NCBI RefSeq assembly: GCF_009829325.1
Contig: NZ_VUOS01000038.1
Coordinates: 1-43,014, forward strand
DNA from: Nocardia sp. CY41
Lineage (GTDB): Bacteria; Actinomycetota; Actinomycetes; Mycobacteriales; Mycobacteriaceae
Length of the DNA: 43,014 nucleotides
Reading direction: 5' to 3'
The translations under genes and the position numbers were made by a program. Positions 24,792 through 32,746 of this stretch are shown here, in pieces (within the stretch, counting starts at the first letter, position 1; every line of letters starts with the position of its first letter). The notes below the pieces were generated by a model, which was not told the origin of the DNA, made no database searches, and saw only the letters and a list, made by a program, of their open reading frames with translations.

Positions 24792-26183
24792 ATGAGCGCA
24801 CCGAACGCTGTCCCGTCCGTCACCGGGCTCCGGGCTTCGGAAACGATCGAGATCTTCGATCCCGCCACCGGTGCCGCCGTCGGCACGGTTCCCATGGCCG
24901 ATTCCGCGGAAATCGATCAGAAGATGGAGGCGGCCAACCGGGTTCAGCCGGGGTGGGCGCGGACACCGGCGGCCGAGCGGGCCGCAGCGCTCCGTGCCGG
25001 GGCCGCCCTGCTGCGTGAGCGGGCCGATGAACTCGCCGAACTCAACCATGCCGAAACCGGACGTCCGCAGTCCGAGAGCAGGGAAGGAGTGCTGGCCGGC
25101 GCCGCGACCTTGGCGCAATACGCCGAACTCGGCCCGCTGCACCGGGGACGAAGCTTGCAGGGCGGTTTCGACGCGACCGACCTCATGGTGTGGGAACCAC
25201 GCGGCGTCGTCGTAGCGCTGACGCCGTGGAACGATCCCGTGGCCGTGTCCTGCGGCCTGCTCGGCGCGGGGCTGGTCACCGGAAACACGGTCGTGTACAA
25301 GCCGAGCGAGCGCGCACCGCATACCGGCGCTCTGCTCGGCGATCTGCTCGCCCGTGGCCTCCCGGAGGGGGTGCTGCAGACGGTACAAGGCGATGGCAGG
25401 GTCGGCGCGCTGCTCGCCGCACGGCCCGACGTGGACGTCGTCGCGCATGTCGGCAGCACGGCCACCGGGCGGTCGATCGCCCGCAGCGCCGCGGCGACGG
25501 GCGCCAAGGCGCTGCTGGAGAACGGCGGCAACGACGCGCTGATCGTCGACGCCGGTGTGGATCCCGTCTGGGCCGCCGGTCAAGCCGCGCTCGGCGCGTT
25601 CGCGAACGCCGGTCAGATCTGCGTGTCCGTCGAACGGATCTTCGCGCATCGGGAAGTCGCCGAGCCCTTCCTGGCGGCGCTGGTGGCCGAAGCCGAGGCC
25701 AGGAAGGTGGCGCCGTTGGTCGACCGGCGCCACCGCGAGCAGGTGCACGCCCATGTGCGCGATGCCGTGGACCACGGCGCCGAACTGCTGACGGGCGGAG
25801 TGGTGCCGGACGGCGCCGGCGCGCACTACCCGGCCACCGTGCTGGCACAGTGCGATCCGGCCATGCGGATCATGCGGGAAGAGACCTTCGGTCCGGTCGC
25901 GCCGGTGCGGGTGGTGGATTCGTTCGACCGAGGCATCGCGGAGGCCGCGACCGACGACTACGGGCTCGCGGCGACCGTGCTCACGCCGTCTATGGCTCAC
26001 GCCCAGCGTGCTTGGCGGGAACTGCCCGTCGGCACGGTGAAGATCAACGCGGTGTTCGGCGGCGCGCCCGGCGGGGCGGCGCACCCGCGCCGGGCCAGCG
26101 GGTCCGGCTTCGGTTACGGGCCCGAGTTGCTGGACGAGATGACCCAGACGAAGGTCGTGCACCTGCGCCCGGCGCCCGGTTAG
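24792..26183 (+). CDS. Aldehyde dehydrogenase family protein
   Basis: A 463-residue NAD(P)-dependent aldehyde dehydrogenase. The catalytic Cys277 is in NAGQICVSVERI, the general base Glu243 in LLENGGNDAL, WEPRGVVVALTPWNDP marks the cofactor domain, and EETFGPVAPV lies near the C-terminus. The family oxidises aldehydes to acids. ATG 24792 fits the family length; the same frame is open far upstream, opposite the glycosyltransferase gene, but that part is a shadow. Placed at the head of the heptose cluster, it may act on a sugar-derived aldehyde, which is speculation. Confidence 0.92.
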   Translation: MSAPNAVPSVTGLRASETIEIFDPATGAAVGTVPMADSAEIDQKMEAANRVQPGWARTPAAERAAALRAGAALLRERADELAELNHAETGRPQSESREGVLAGAATLAQYAELGPLHRGRSLQGGFDATDLMVWEPRGVVVALTPWNDPVAVSCGLLGAGLVTGNTVVYKPSERAPHTGALLGDLLARGLPEGVLQTVQGDGRVGALLAARPDVDVVAHVGSTATGRSIARSAAATGAKALLENGGNDALIVDAGVDPVWAAGQAALGAFANAGQICVSVERIFAHREVAEPFLAALVAEAEARKVAPLVDRRHREQVHAHVRDAVDHGAELLTGGVVPDGAGAHYPATVLAQCDPAMRIMREETFGPVAPVRVVDSFDRGIAEAATDDYGLAATVLTPSMAHAQRAWRELPVGTVKINAVFGGAPGGAAHPRRASGSGFGYGPELLDEMTQTKVVHLRPAPG

Positions 26184-26192
26184 CACCGCGCA

Positions 26193-26218
26193 CGCGCTCC
26201 GGCCGAATCGCGAGCGCG
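26193..26218 (+). terminator. Hairpin after the aldehyde dehydrogenase gene
   Basis: CGCGCTC (26193-26199) and GAGCGCG (26212-26218) can pair around a 12-base loop, ten bases past the aldehyde dehydrogenase stop. There is no T-tract; a terminator role is only plausible. Confidence 0.35.
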
Positions 26219-26272
26219 AACTCCCCGACCCGGCTTGATTGATCTGAGCTGCGCCCGGGTATGCGCCCGCAC

Positions 26273-26493
26273 ATGCGGGTACTTGTCACCGGATGGCCCG
26301 GCTTCGCGCACGGGGAAGCGGCGGCCGCGGACGTGTCGAGGATGAGCCGAACGCGGCTCTGGCATCCGCTGGGCACCACGTGACCCGGCACGGAGTTCGT
26401 CCGGTCGTTGCGCGCTCGCCGGCTGCCCGGCGGCGTGCGTTGCCCGCGGCCGCCGCCGAGAGGCCGGAGTTGCTCGCGGGGCGGTCGGCGTGA
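26273..26493 (+). pseudogene. Frameshifted remnant of a polysaccharide pyruvyl transferase-like gene
   Basis: ATG 26273 opens MRVLVTGWPGFAHGEAAAADV, closely resembling the N-terminus of actinobacterial polysaccharide pyruvyl transferase-family proteins (MRVLVTGW.SF..GEATAGDV), recognised from memory of the family. This frame stops at 26381-26383. Continuity resumes in the +1-shifted frame near 26345 as NAALASAGHHVTRHGVRP and runs to TGA 26491-26493, which overlaps the GTG of the next gene by 4 bp. The family is normally 300 residues or more, so it is both frameshifted and largely deleted. The retained overlap shows that the ancestral gene was coupled to the GT2 genes. Confidence 0.55.
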
Positions 26494-27374
26494 GCGGGCA
26501 GAACGGGGCGAAGACGACTGTCGTCATCGCCACCCGGAACCGGGCCCCCGAATTGGTCCGCACCTTGACCGAGTTGCACGCCCTGCGCCCGCGCCCCGAG
26601 ATCGTGGTGCTGGACAACGCTTCCACCGACGACACCGTGGCGCGGGCGCGAGCGTTCCCCGACGTGCGGGTCGTCCCGCTGTCGCGCAATCTCGGCGCGG
26701 CCGCGCGCAACCTCGGCGTCGCGCTCTCCCGCACGCCGTACATCGCCTTCAGCGACGACGACTCGTGGTGGGCCGGTGACGCGCTTTCCGAAGCCGAGCG
26801 GGTGCTGGACGCCTGCCCCCGGCTGGGCCTGCTGGCGGGACGCACGCTCGTCGGCGCGGACCACCGTGACGATCCGGTCAACGAACTGATGGCCACCAGC
26901 CCGCTCGGCCACCCGCCCGGCCTGCCGGGGCCTGCGGTTCTCGGCTTCCTGGCTTGCGCGGCGATCGTGCGGAAGGAGGCGTACCTGCAGGCCGCCGGGT
27001 TCAGTCCGCTGCTGCATTTCGGCGCCGAAGAACGGTTGCTGTCGCTCGACATGGCGGCGTGTGGCTGGGATCTCTGCTACGTGGCGGCAGTGCGGGCCCA
27101 TCACCATCCCTCCGCGCGTCGACCGCCGCGGGCGTGGCGCAGGCGGGCCGAACAGCGCAACAACGCGCTGATCGTCTGGATGCGACGGCCGCTGCGGCGA
27201 TGCGCGGCCGAGTCCGCAGGCCTGGTCGGCCGCGCGATGCGCGACCCCGGGACGTTACTGGCGGTCGCGGGGCTGCTGCGCCGCCTGCCCAAGGCGTTGG
27301 CGCAGCGGCGCAGGTTGCCACCGGAGATCGAGCGCCGGGCAAGGATCCTGGAACTCGCCCATGAAAGGAAGTGA
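26490..27374 (+). CDS. GT2 family glycosyltransferase
   Basis: A 294-residue family 2 glycosyltransferase (GT-A fold, cytoplasmic). TTVVIATRNRAPELVRTL opens the fold, VVLDNASTDDT follows, RNLGAAARNLGVALS lies near residue 70, and FSDDDSWW supplies the DxD-type metal site near 90. A later FGAEERLLSLDMAACGW corresponds to the acceptor/base region (ED-like motif). The C-terminal 80 residues are Arg-rich. GTG 26490 overlaps the stop of the decayed upstream gene by 4 bp. The following GT2 starts four bases after its stop. Confidence 0.9.
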   Translation: MSGQNGAKTTVVIATRNRAPELVRTLTELHALRPRPEIVVLDNASTDDTVARARAFPDVRVVPLSRNLGAAARNLGVALSRTPYIAFSDDDSWWAGDALSEAERVLDACPRLGLLAGRTLVGADHRDDPVNELMATSPLGHPPGLPGPAVLGFLACAAIVRKEAYLQAAGFSPLLHFGAEERLLSLDMAACGWDLCYVAAVRAHHHPSARRPPRAWRRRAEQRNNALIVWMRRPLRRCAAESAGLVGRAMRDPGTLLAVAGLLRRLPKALAQRRRLPPEIERRARILELAHERK

Positions 27375-27378
27375 CCGG

Positions 27379-28275
27379 ATGGGTACCGATCGGATGACGG
27401 TCGTCATCATCACCCGCAACCGGCGCGAACAGCTGCTGGAAACCTTGGCGCACATGACCGCGCTCGCCGACGCGGCGCCGATCATCCTCGTCGACAACGG
27501 ATCCACCGACGGCACGGCCGACGCGGTCGCCGCGGCGTTCCCCGCCGTCGAGCTCATCCGCTCGGCGGACAATCTGGGCGCGGTGGCCCGCAACATCGCG
27601 GTGGAGCGGACGGCCACGCCGTATGTGGCGTTCTGCGACGACGACACGCGGTGGCGGCCGGGGGCGCTGACCCGCGCCGCCGATCTGCTCGACCGGTACC
27701 CCGGCCTCGGCTCCGTGACCGGACGGTGCCTGGTCGCCCCTGATCTACGCGAGGACCCGATCACGCCGGAACTGCGGTATTCACCGGTTTCCGGGCCCGA
27801 CTGGCTGCCGGGCCCTGCCCTGCTCGGCGTGATGGCGGCCCTGTCGGCGTTCCGGGTCAGCGCCTTCCGCGAAGTCGGCGGGTTCTCCCGGCGTCTGTGG
27901 TTCGGCGGCGAGGAGGAGTTGCTCGCGCTCGATCTCGCGGCACACGGCTGGTGGATGTGCTGGATCGAGGACATGCTGATCCATCACGAGCCGTCGACCT
28001 CGCGTGATGCTACCCATCGCCGCAGGCTCGGTATCCGTAACACGTTGTGGACGCTGTGGTTGCGCCGCCCGGCCCGCAGCGCCGCCCGGCGGACCGCCGC
28101 CGTGCTCCGGTCGGCCCCGGCGGATCGGACGACGGCGGCGGCCGTCCTCGAGACGCTGCGCGGCATGCCATGGGTCCTGCGGGAACGGAAAGTCCTGCCG
28201 CCGCGGGTGGAAGCGGGTCTGGTGCTGTTGGAAGACTCGCAGCGTCGTTCCACCGCGCGTCGTTATGTGGGCTGA
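27379..28275 (+). CDS. GT2 family glycosyltransferase, paralogue of the previous gene
   Basis: A 298-residue GT-A enzyme homologous to its upstream neighbour: VVIITRNRREQLLETL, ILVDNGSTDGT, NLGAVARNIAV, FCDDDTRW and FGGEEELLALDLAAHGWW occur in the same order. The two probably arose by tandem duplication and act in series on one glycan. ATG 27379 was chosen because AAAGGAAG lies eight bases upstream, spanning the end of the previous gene; an ATG at 27361 is also in frame. It converges on the desaturase gene with only 16 bp between stops. Confidence 0.9.
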   Translation: MGTDRMTVVIITRNRREQLLETLAHMTALADAAPIILVDNGSTDGTADAVAAAFPAVELIRSADNLGAVARNIAVERTATPYVAFCDDDTRWRPGALTRAADLLDRYPGLGSVTGRCLVAPDLREDPITPELRYSPVSGPDWLPGPALLGVMAALSAFRVSAFREVGGFSRRLWFGGEEELLALDLAAHGWWMCWIEDMLIHHEPSTSRDATHRRRLGIRNTLWTLWLRRPARSAARRTAAVLRSAPADRTTAAAVLETLRGMPWVLRERKVLPPRVEAGLVLLEDSQRRSTARRYVG

Positions 28276-28291
28276 CAAGGCGTTTCGCCGA

Positions 28292-29251
28292 TCAGGCCCG
28301 GCGTGACTCCCGGGCGAGAGCGCGGTCGCGTTGCTCCTCGAACCGCGGAATCCGCACACGTTCCAGGTCGTCGAGAAAAGCGGAGAGCCGTTCCCGGGCT
28401 CGCTCGCCCCGAGGGCCGAAGTCGTCGCGACCGAACACGTTCCATTGCCGGATGACCGGTTGCAGCACTTCCTCCAGGTGCTGGCGCAGGTCGTAGATGC
28501 CGTGCTTGGCCATGAGCACGCCGTTGCGCCGGAAGTTGGGCATGCCGGTACCGGGCATCCGGAAGTTGCGCACGATGAGGTCGATCGCTTCGATCGCCTG
28601 ATCCGGCACCAGCTCCAGGGCGGCGCCGCACATGGTGCGGTAGAAGATCATGTGCAGGTTCTCGTCGGCGGCGATGCGTTGCAGCATGCGGTCGGCGATC
28701 GGATCGTCGCAGACGGCGGCGGTGTTGCGATGGCTGATGCGGGTGGCGAGTTCCTGAAAGGAGACGTACGCCACCGAGTACAGGAACCCGCCGTCGCCTG
28801 CCGCGTCCACCTGCTCCATCGGCGGGACGAAACCGTGGGACATGTGCGCCACCCGGTCGTTCTCCAGAGCGACCGGGTCGACGCCACGCGTGACGACGAG
28901 ATAGTCGCGCAGGACGATGCTGTGGCGGGCTTCCTCGGCGGTCCACCGTCCCACCCACGACCCCCAGGCGCCGTCTCGGGAGAAGTTCGCACTGATCTCG
29001 CGGTGATAGGACGGGAGGTTGTCCTCGGTGAGCAGGTTCGTGATCAGCGCGGCCTTCGCCACCTCGGACAGCCGCGATTGCTCCGGCTCCCAATCGATCC
29101 CGCCGAGCGCCGCGAAGTTGCGCCCCTCGTCCCACGGCACGTAGTCGTGCGGATGCCATTCCTTGACCATGGACAGGTGCCGGTTCAACGCGGTCTCGGC
29201 ACAGGGTTCGAGTTCGGTGAGGACCTCCAGCTGGGTCAGATCACGCGCCAA
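28292..29251 (-). CDS. Acyl-[acyl-carrier-protein] desaturase (DesA-type)
   Basis: About 319 residues of a soluble di-iron acyl-ACP desaturase. The iron ligands are in EEARHSIVLRDYL and DENLHMIFY, with a further Glu in TEDNLPSYHREI; DYVPWDEGRNFAALGG is typical of mycobacterial DesA proteins. It would introduce a double bond into ACP-bound fatty acyl chains, possibly mycolate precursors. TTG 29251 (LARDLTQLEV) fits the family start and has AGAAAGG upstream; a GTG at 29278 adds nine residues but lacks a ribosome site. No operon partner is evident. Confidence 0.92.
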   Translation of the reverse strand: MARDLTQLEVLTELEPCAETALNRHLSMVKEWHPHDYVPWDEGRNFAALGGIDWEPEQSRLSEVAKAALITNLLTEDNLPSYHREISANFSRDGAWGSWVGRWTAEEARHSIVLRDYLVVTRGVDPVALENDRVAHMSHGFVPPMEQVDAAGDGGFLYSVAYVSFQELATRISHRNTAAVCDDPIADRMLQRIAADENLHMIFYRTMCGAALELVPDQAIEAIDLIVRNFRMPGTGMPNFRRNGVLMAKHGIYDLRQHLEEVLQPVIRQWNVFGRDDFGPRGERARERLSAFLDDLERVRIPRFEEQRDRALARESRRA

Positions 29252-29427
29252 CGTCGTGCCCGCCTTTCTCTTTCGCACAGGTTCGGAACGGAGAGTGAAC
29301 GGTGGCGGCGGGCGCCATCATCCACTGCCGGCGCCCACCGGCTCACCTCGCAAGACAGTGCCCGCAGCGCCTGTCCCGGCCGTAGGGCCGAAGGTCCGCC
29401 GCGCCGAGTACTTTCAGCATCGCCGAG

Positions 29428-30183
29428 TCACTCGGTGGTGATGGTGTCTGCTCGGCGGACCGGTTCTCTCGTTACGGTCCCGGTGCGGCGCCACGGCAGG
29501 CGGCGAGATGACGACGGGCGGCTATACGTCCATTGGGCGACGGCGGCAACAGCCGAACCCAGCGAAACGACACCCGCGAGGAGCGCCCAGTGGGTGAGGC
29601 CGGCGGTGTTGTAGGAGACCTGCCGGACCCCCGGCACGAGGAGGCTGCCGTTGCCGAAGGCCCAGCTGGTCACCATGCCGATCTGACCACCCAGATCCGA
29701 CGACCGTCCGAGCATGCCGCGCAGCTCGGGGGCTTTGCTGTTGACGTAGAGCACGGTGAGGACCACCAACGCCGCGGTGACCACCGTGGACACCGTCACG
29801 GCACGCGCCAGCGCCTCGGTGCGGTAACGGAGATTCACCGCCACCAGGCAGACGGTGACGACGATCGCGCCTGCGACGAGTATCGCCATGGCACCGCTGA
29901 TCCGCACGGTGGGCGGCGGTGATGACGACCAGGCATTCAGGAAAGAAGTGGTCGCGGTGATCCGGCCGAAAGCATTGGCGCGGGCTCTGCCGTCGGCGCC
30001 CACGGCGTTCAACCACGGCTGGAACAGCAGCAACAGCGTGACGATGCTGCCCACCAGCGCGCCCAGGTAACCCCAGTGGCCGGCGAGCGCCGACAAATAA
30101 TCGCGGATTCCGGCGAGCCGCCGCGCCGTAGCCGGAACCTGTTCGGGCCGGGTGCCCTTCGTTGACCACGGGGTTGGCTGCAC
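29428..30183 (-). CDS. Hypothetical four-helix membrane protein
   Basis: A 251-residue membrane protein with hydrophobic segments near residues 36-55 (YLGALVGSIVTLLLLFQPWL), 95-118, 125-148 and 205-228. A long loop between the first two carries NAFGRITATTSF, and the C-terminus is Arg-rich and cytoplasmic by the positive-inside rule. I do not recognise the family; similar proteins are typical of Nocardia and mycobacteria. GTG 30183 follows GGAGCGAC; the frame is open to 30417 but that part is low-complexity. Transcription diverges from the SLATT gene. Confidence 0.65.
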   Translation of the reverse strand: MQPTPWSTKGTRPEQVPATARRLAGIRDYLSALAGHWGYLGALVGSIVTLLLLFQPWLNAVGADGRARANAFGRITATTSFLNAWSSSPPPTVRISGAMAILVAGAIVVTVCLVAVNLRYRTEALARAVTVSTVVTAALVVLTVLYVNSKAPELRGMLGRSSDLGGQIGMVTSWAFGNGSLLVPGVRQVSYNTAGLTHWALLAGVVSLGSAVAAVAQWTYSRPSSSRRLPWRRTGTVTREPVRRADTITTE

Positions 30184-30491
30184 GTCGCTCCGAATCGCAG
30201 GGGTCCGGTGTCGAGGACCGAGACGGACAATGGCGTTCTCCGGACCGCGGTCGTCCTGGGGGCGGCGCGGCAGGAGGCTACAGCCGGACACTAGAAGCCG
30301 ATGAGCCGCCGGAGAATGATTGCGATCAGCGCGATCTTGACTCCGGCAGCCATGCCGCGGCCGGCACCGGGCCGGTGCGATTCCCATCGACAGCGCCTTG
30401 CGATGCGGCCGCCGCATCCGCCGCCCTGCTCACGCCGCTTCGATCGACACCACCGATCGCTGAGGGAGAACGGTCGAGATCGGAGGGATCG

Positions 30492-30614
30492 GTGGCGGTT
30501 GCGAATCTCGTTGCGGCACTTCGCAGCGCTCGTCTCGGCCCGGTCGAGGCCGAAGTGGACGCTTTGCGAAGTCTGCAGTGCCGCTTGCTCACCCGCGCAA
30601 CGGCCGAAAGATGA
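30492..30614 (+). CDS. Possible 40-residue small protein
   Basis: GTG 30492 has a GGAGG ribosome site five bases upstream and opens a 40-codon frame reading ANLVAALRSARLGPVEAEV... with a single Cys near the end. It is predicted to be an amphipathic helix rich in Ala, Leu and Arg. It ends 32 bases before the GTG of the SLATT gene, so the two may be linked. There is no family match; evidence is limited to the ribosome site, codon use and context. The rest of the 30184-30646 gap shows nothing else that I can name. Confidence 0.35.
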   Translation: MAVANLVAALRSARLGPVEAEVDALRSLQCRLLTRATAER

Positions 30615-30646
30615 TTCCGGAGACGTCGGGGAGATACAGTACCGCC

Positions 30647-31246
30647 GTGACAGAGCACCGATCGCCCTTCGGCGGGGATCGCTCGCAGGACCTCGGAGTG
30701 CCGCCTTCGCTGGACCTCCGCACCGCCGACTGGTCGAGTTCCGATGAGACCCTTGCCCGGCTGTTCCAACGTGTCGAGGCCTACGCCATCGACGCGCGCG
30801 AATGGTATTCGCGCGACGGCCTAACGAAGCGGCGAATCAGCCTAGCCCTCACCGGGGCCACGCTCGTTCTCGGCTTACTCGGAATACTGGTGCCGCTACT
30901 GACCACCGCCGGGGTCGACGCCATCGATCCCAGCTGGGGGTTCGTGCTGCTCGCCTGCGCCGCCGGAACTGCCGCCTTCGACCGGTTCTTCGGCGTCTCC
31001 ACCGCATGGATCCGCGATCTGCGCAGCGCGCAGTCGATCAACGCGATGCTGTGTGATTTCCAGTTGGAGTGGGCCTCGGTGTCTCGTGGTCCGGCCAACT
31101 CGAACGGGGAGATCGACCGTCGGATGGGGTTGCTGCGAGATTTCTCCTATCGGGTCAACGAGGTGATCGCGCACGAGACCGATAGCTGGGCAGGCCAAGT
31201 GCAGCCCTCGGTCACCGCGCGGATGACCAGCTTCGATCGCAGGTAG
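30647..31246 (+). CDS. SLATT-domain (DUF4231-like) two-helix membrane protein
   Basis: A 199-residue protein with the SLATT pattern: an N-terminal helix (LARLFQRVEAYAIDAREWYSRDGLTKRR), two transmembrane segments (about residues 66-86 and 95-113), then a long helical tail with FFGVSTAWIRDLRSAQSINAMLCDFQLEW. SLATT proteins are predicted membrane effectors that in many bacteria sit beside SMODS nucleotidyltransferases or SLOG sensors; neither is present here. GTG 30647 lies exactly six bases after TACAGT (30635-30640), suggesting a leaderless mRNA, and no ribosome site is visible. An in-frame upstream start at 30578 is less likely. Confidence 0.75.
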   Translation: MTEHRSPFGGDRSQDLGVPPSLDLRTADWSSSDETLARLFQRVEAYAIDAREWYSRDGLTKRRISLALTGATLVLGLLGILVPLLTTAGVDAIDPSWGFVLLACAAGTAAFDRFFGVSTAWIRDLRSAQSINAMLCDFQLEWASVSRGPANSNGEIDRRMGLLRDFSYRVNEVIAHETDSWAGQVQPSVTARMTSFDRR

Positions 31247-31255
31247 CAGCGGTAA

Positions 31256-31281
31256 GCCTCCCGTCCGGATGGCCGGGAGGC
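31256..31281 (+). terminator. Hairpin after the SLATT gene
   Basis: GCCTCCCG (31256-31263) and CGGGAGGC (31274-31281) form a perfect 8-bp stem around a 10-base loop, nine bases past the SLATT stop. This is a likely terminator of the GC-rich, T-tract-less type. Confidence 0.6.
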
Positions 31282-31341
31282 AAGCATCCACGACGCGATG
31301 TGGGCGGGGGTGAGCGGATTCGGCGCCCACGCGGTAATTGA

Positions 31342-31385
31342 ACCAGTCAGGTGACAAAAATGAACTGGCCGGTTAAATTCGGGGC
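31342..31385 (+). promoter_or_regulatory. Consensus-like leaderless promoter of the SDR-PPOX fusion gene
   Basis: GTGACA (31351-31356), a 17-bp spacer, TAAATT (31374-31379), then six bases to the ATG at 31386. This is the best match to a housekeeping sigma promoter in the window, and it places transcription start at or next to the start codon. CCAGT (31343-31347) and ACTGG (31365-31369) form an inverted pair around the -35 box and could be an operator. Confidence 0.6.
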
Positions 31386-32633
31386 ATGAAGCATGTTGTG
31401 GTCGCGGGTGGAACCGATGGAATCGGCCGGGCTGTCGCGCTGGAGCGGCTGGCCGAAGGCGACTCCGTCGTGGTGATCGGACGGGACGCGGGGAAGGGCA
31501 GAGGCTTTCTCGCCGCCGCGGAGGCGATCGGCGCGGTCGACCGCGCGCACTTCGTGCCGGCGGATCTCAGTTCGATCCGGGCGACTCGCCGGGCGATCGC
31601 CGCCGTCCGGGCCCGGTTCGCCACGGTGGACGCCCTGGTGCTGTGCGCCCGGCACTACCGGTCCGATCGGCTGGTGACCGACGAAGGCTTCGAGTACACC
31701 TTCGCCCTGTTCTACCTGAGCCGATTCGTGCTCGGCTACGAGCTGATCGACCTGTTGAACGCCGCCGAGCGCCCGGTCGTCGTGAATGTCGCAGGGCCGG
31801 GCAGCGGCACCGGCGAAATCCGCTGGGACGATCTGCAACACGAGCGCGACTACCACGGGATGCGCGCCCTCGCCCAAGGCGGCCAGCTCAACGATCTACT
31901 CGGCATCGAGTTCGCGCGCAGGCCGGTGTCGGCACGGGTACGATACGTCTTGGTGCACCCGGGGGTGGTCGACACCGCCCTCTCCGGCGACTACGACGCC
32001 GAGACGGCGGCCCGGATCGAAGCGCTGCGGCGCACCGCGCGACCGATCGGCGAGGCCATCCGCCCCATCCTCGACGTCTTGGACGATCCGCCGGCCGAGC
32101 CGCTGACCGCCCTGGCGCAAGGCAGGCCCTTGGACGTGCACGGGCCGGCATTCGACGCCGCGGCGGCCGCGCGACTCTACAGCGAGACGACGAAACTGCT
32201 CGGCCGGCTGCAATCAGCGGCCCCGGGCGTTTCCCCGGCCGAATTGCGTCACGTCCTCGACGCGCCCGTCTTCGGTGTGGTGGGCACGATTCAGCCCGAC
32301 GGCAGTCCGCACCAATCGGTGGTGTGGATCCTGCGAGACGGCGACGACGTGCTTTTCGCGGTAGGGGCGGGCAGTCGCAAAGAACGCAACCTGCGCCGCG
32401 ACGCCCGAGTGAGCGTGCTGGTCAACCCACCCGAACAGCCTTACACCTACGCCGCGATCCACGGCACCGCCACCCTGTCCGCCGAAGGCGGCCTCGAATT
32501 GCGGGATCGTCTGGCGCGCAAGTACACCGGCATGACGTACCTCGAGCACAACCCGGAAGCCGCGGCCAGGTACGGAGACACCCCGATGCTCGTCGTCCGG
32601 GTGACTCCTGACCGAGTGGTCGGCCGACTTTGA
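31386..32633 (+). CDS. Fusion of an SDR domain with a PPOX (F420/flavin-type) domain
   Basis: A 415-residue protein with two domains in one frame. Residues 1-270 are SDR-like: cofactor motif AGGTDGIGRA near 7-16, NVAGPGSGTG where the catalytic Ser would lie, but RALAQGGQLNDLLGIEFA where YxxxK is expected, so the usual Tyr and Lys are not visible. Residues 280-415 are a split-barrel pyridoxamine 5'-phosphate oxidase-like domain (LDAPVFGVVGTIQPDGSPHQSVVW, RKERNLRRDARVSVLV, YAAIHGTATL), typical of F420-dependent reductases. It may be a redox enzyme using two cofactors, or an SDR with a cofactor-sensing partner. ATG 31386 is leaderless. Confidence 0.85.
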   Translation: MKHVVVAGGTDGIGRAVALERLAEGDSVVVIGRDAGKGRGFLAAAEAIGAVDRAHFVPADLSSIRATRRAIAAVRARFATVDALVLCARHYRSDRLVTDEGFEYTFALFYLSRFVLGYELIDLLNAAERPVVVNVAGPGSGTGEIRWDDLQHERDYHGMRALAQGGQLNDLLGIEFARRPVSARVRYVLVHPGVVDTALSGDYDAETAARIEALRRTARPIGEAIRPILDVLDDPPAEPLTALAQGRPLDVHGPAFDAAAAARLYSETTKLLGRLQSAAPGVSPAELRHVLDAPVFGVVGTIQPDGSPHQSVVWILRDGDDVLFAVGAGSRKERNLRRDARVSVLVNPPEQPYTYAAIHGTATLSAEGGLELRDRLARKYTGMTYLEHNPEAAARYGDTPMLVVRVTPDRVVGRL

Positions 32634-32746
32634 GCGCTGCCGCATCCGGTGAGGTCCTCGAATTCCGTTGTGGCCGTGTTGTCGCGAGTCCTCGGCTCGG
32701 GAATCGGCGCGTCGCGGCGGCGCGAAGGGCGGTCGCGGCGCGAAGG

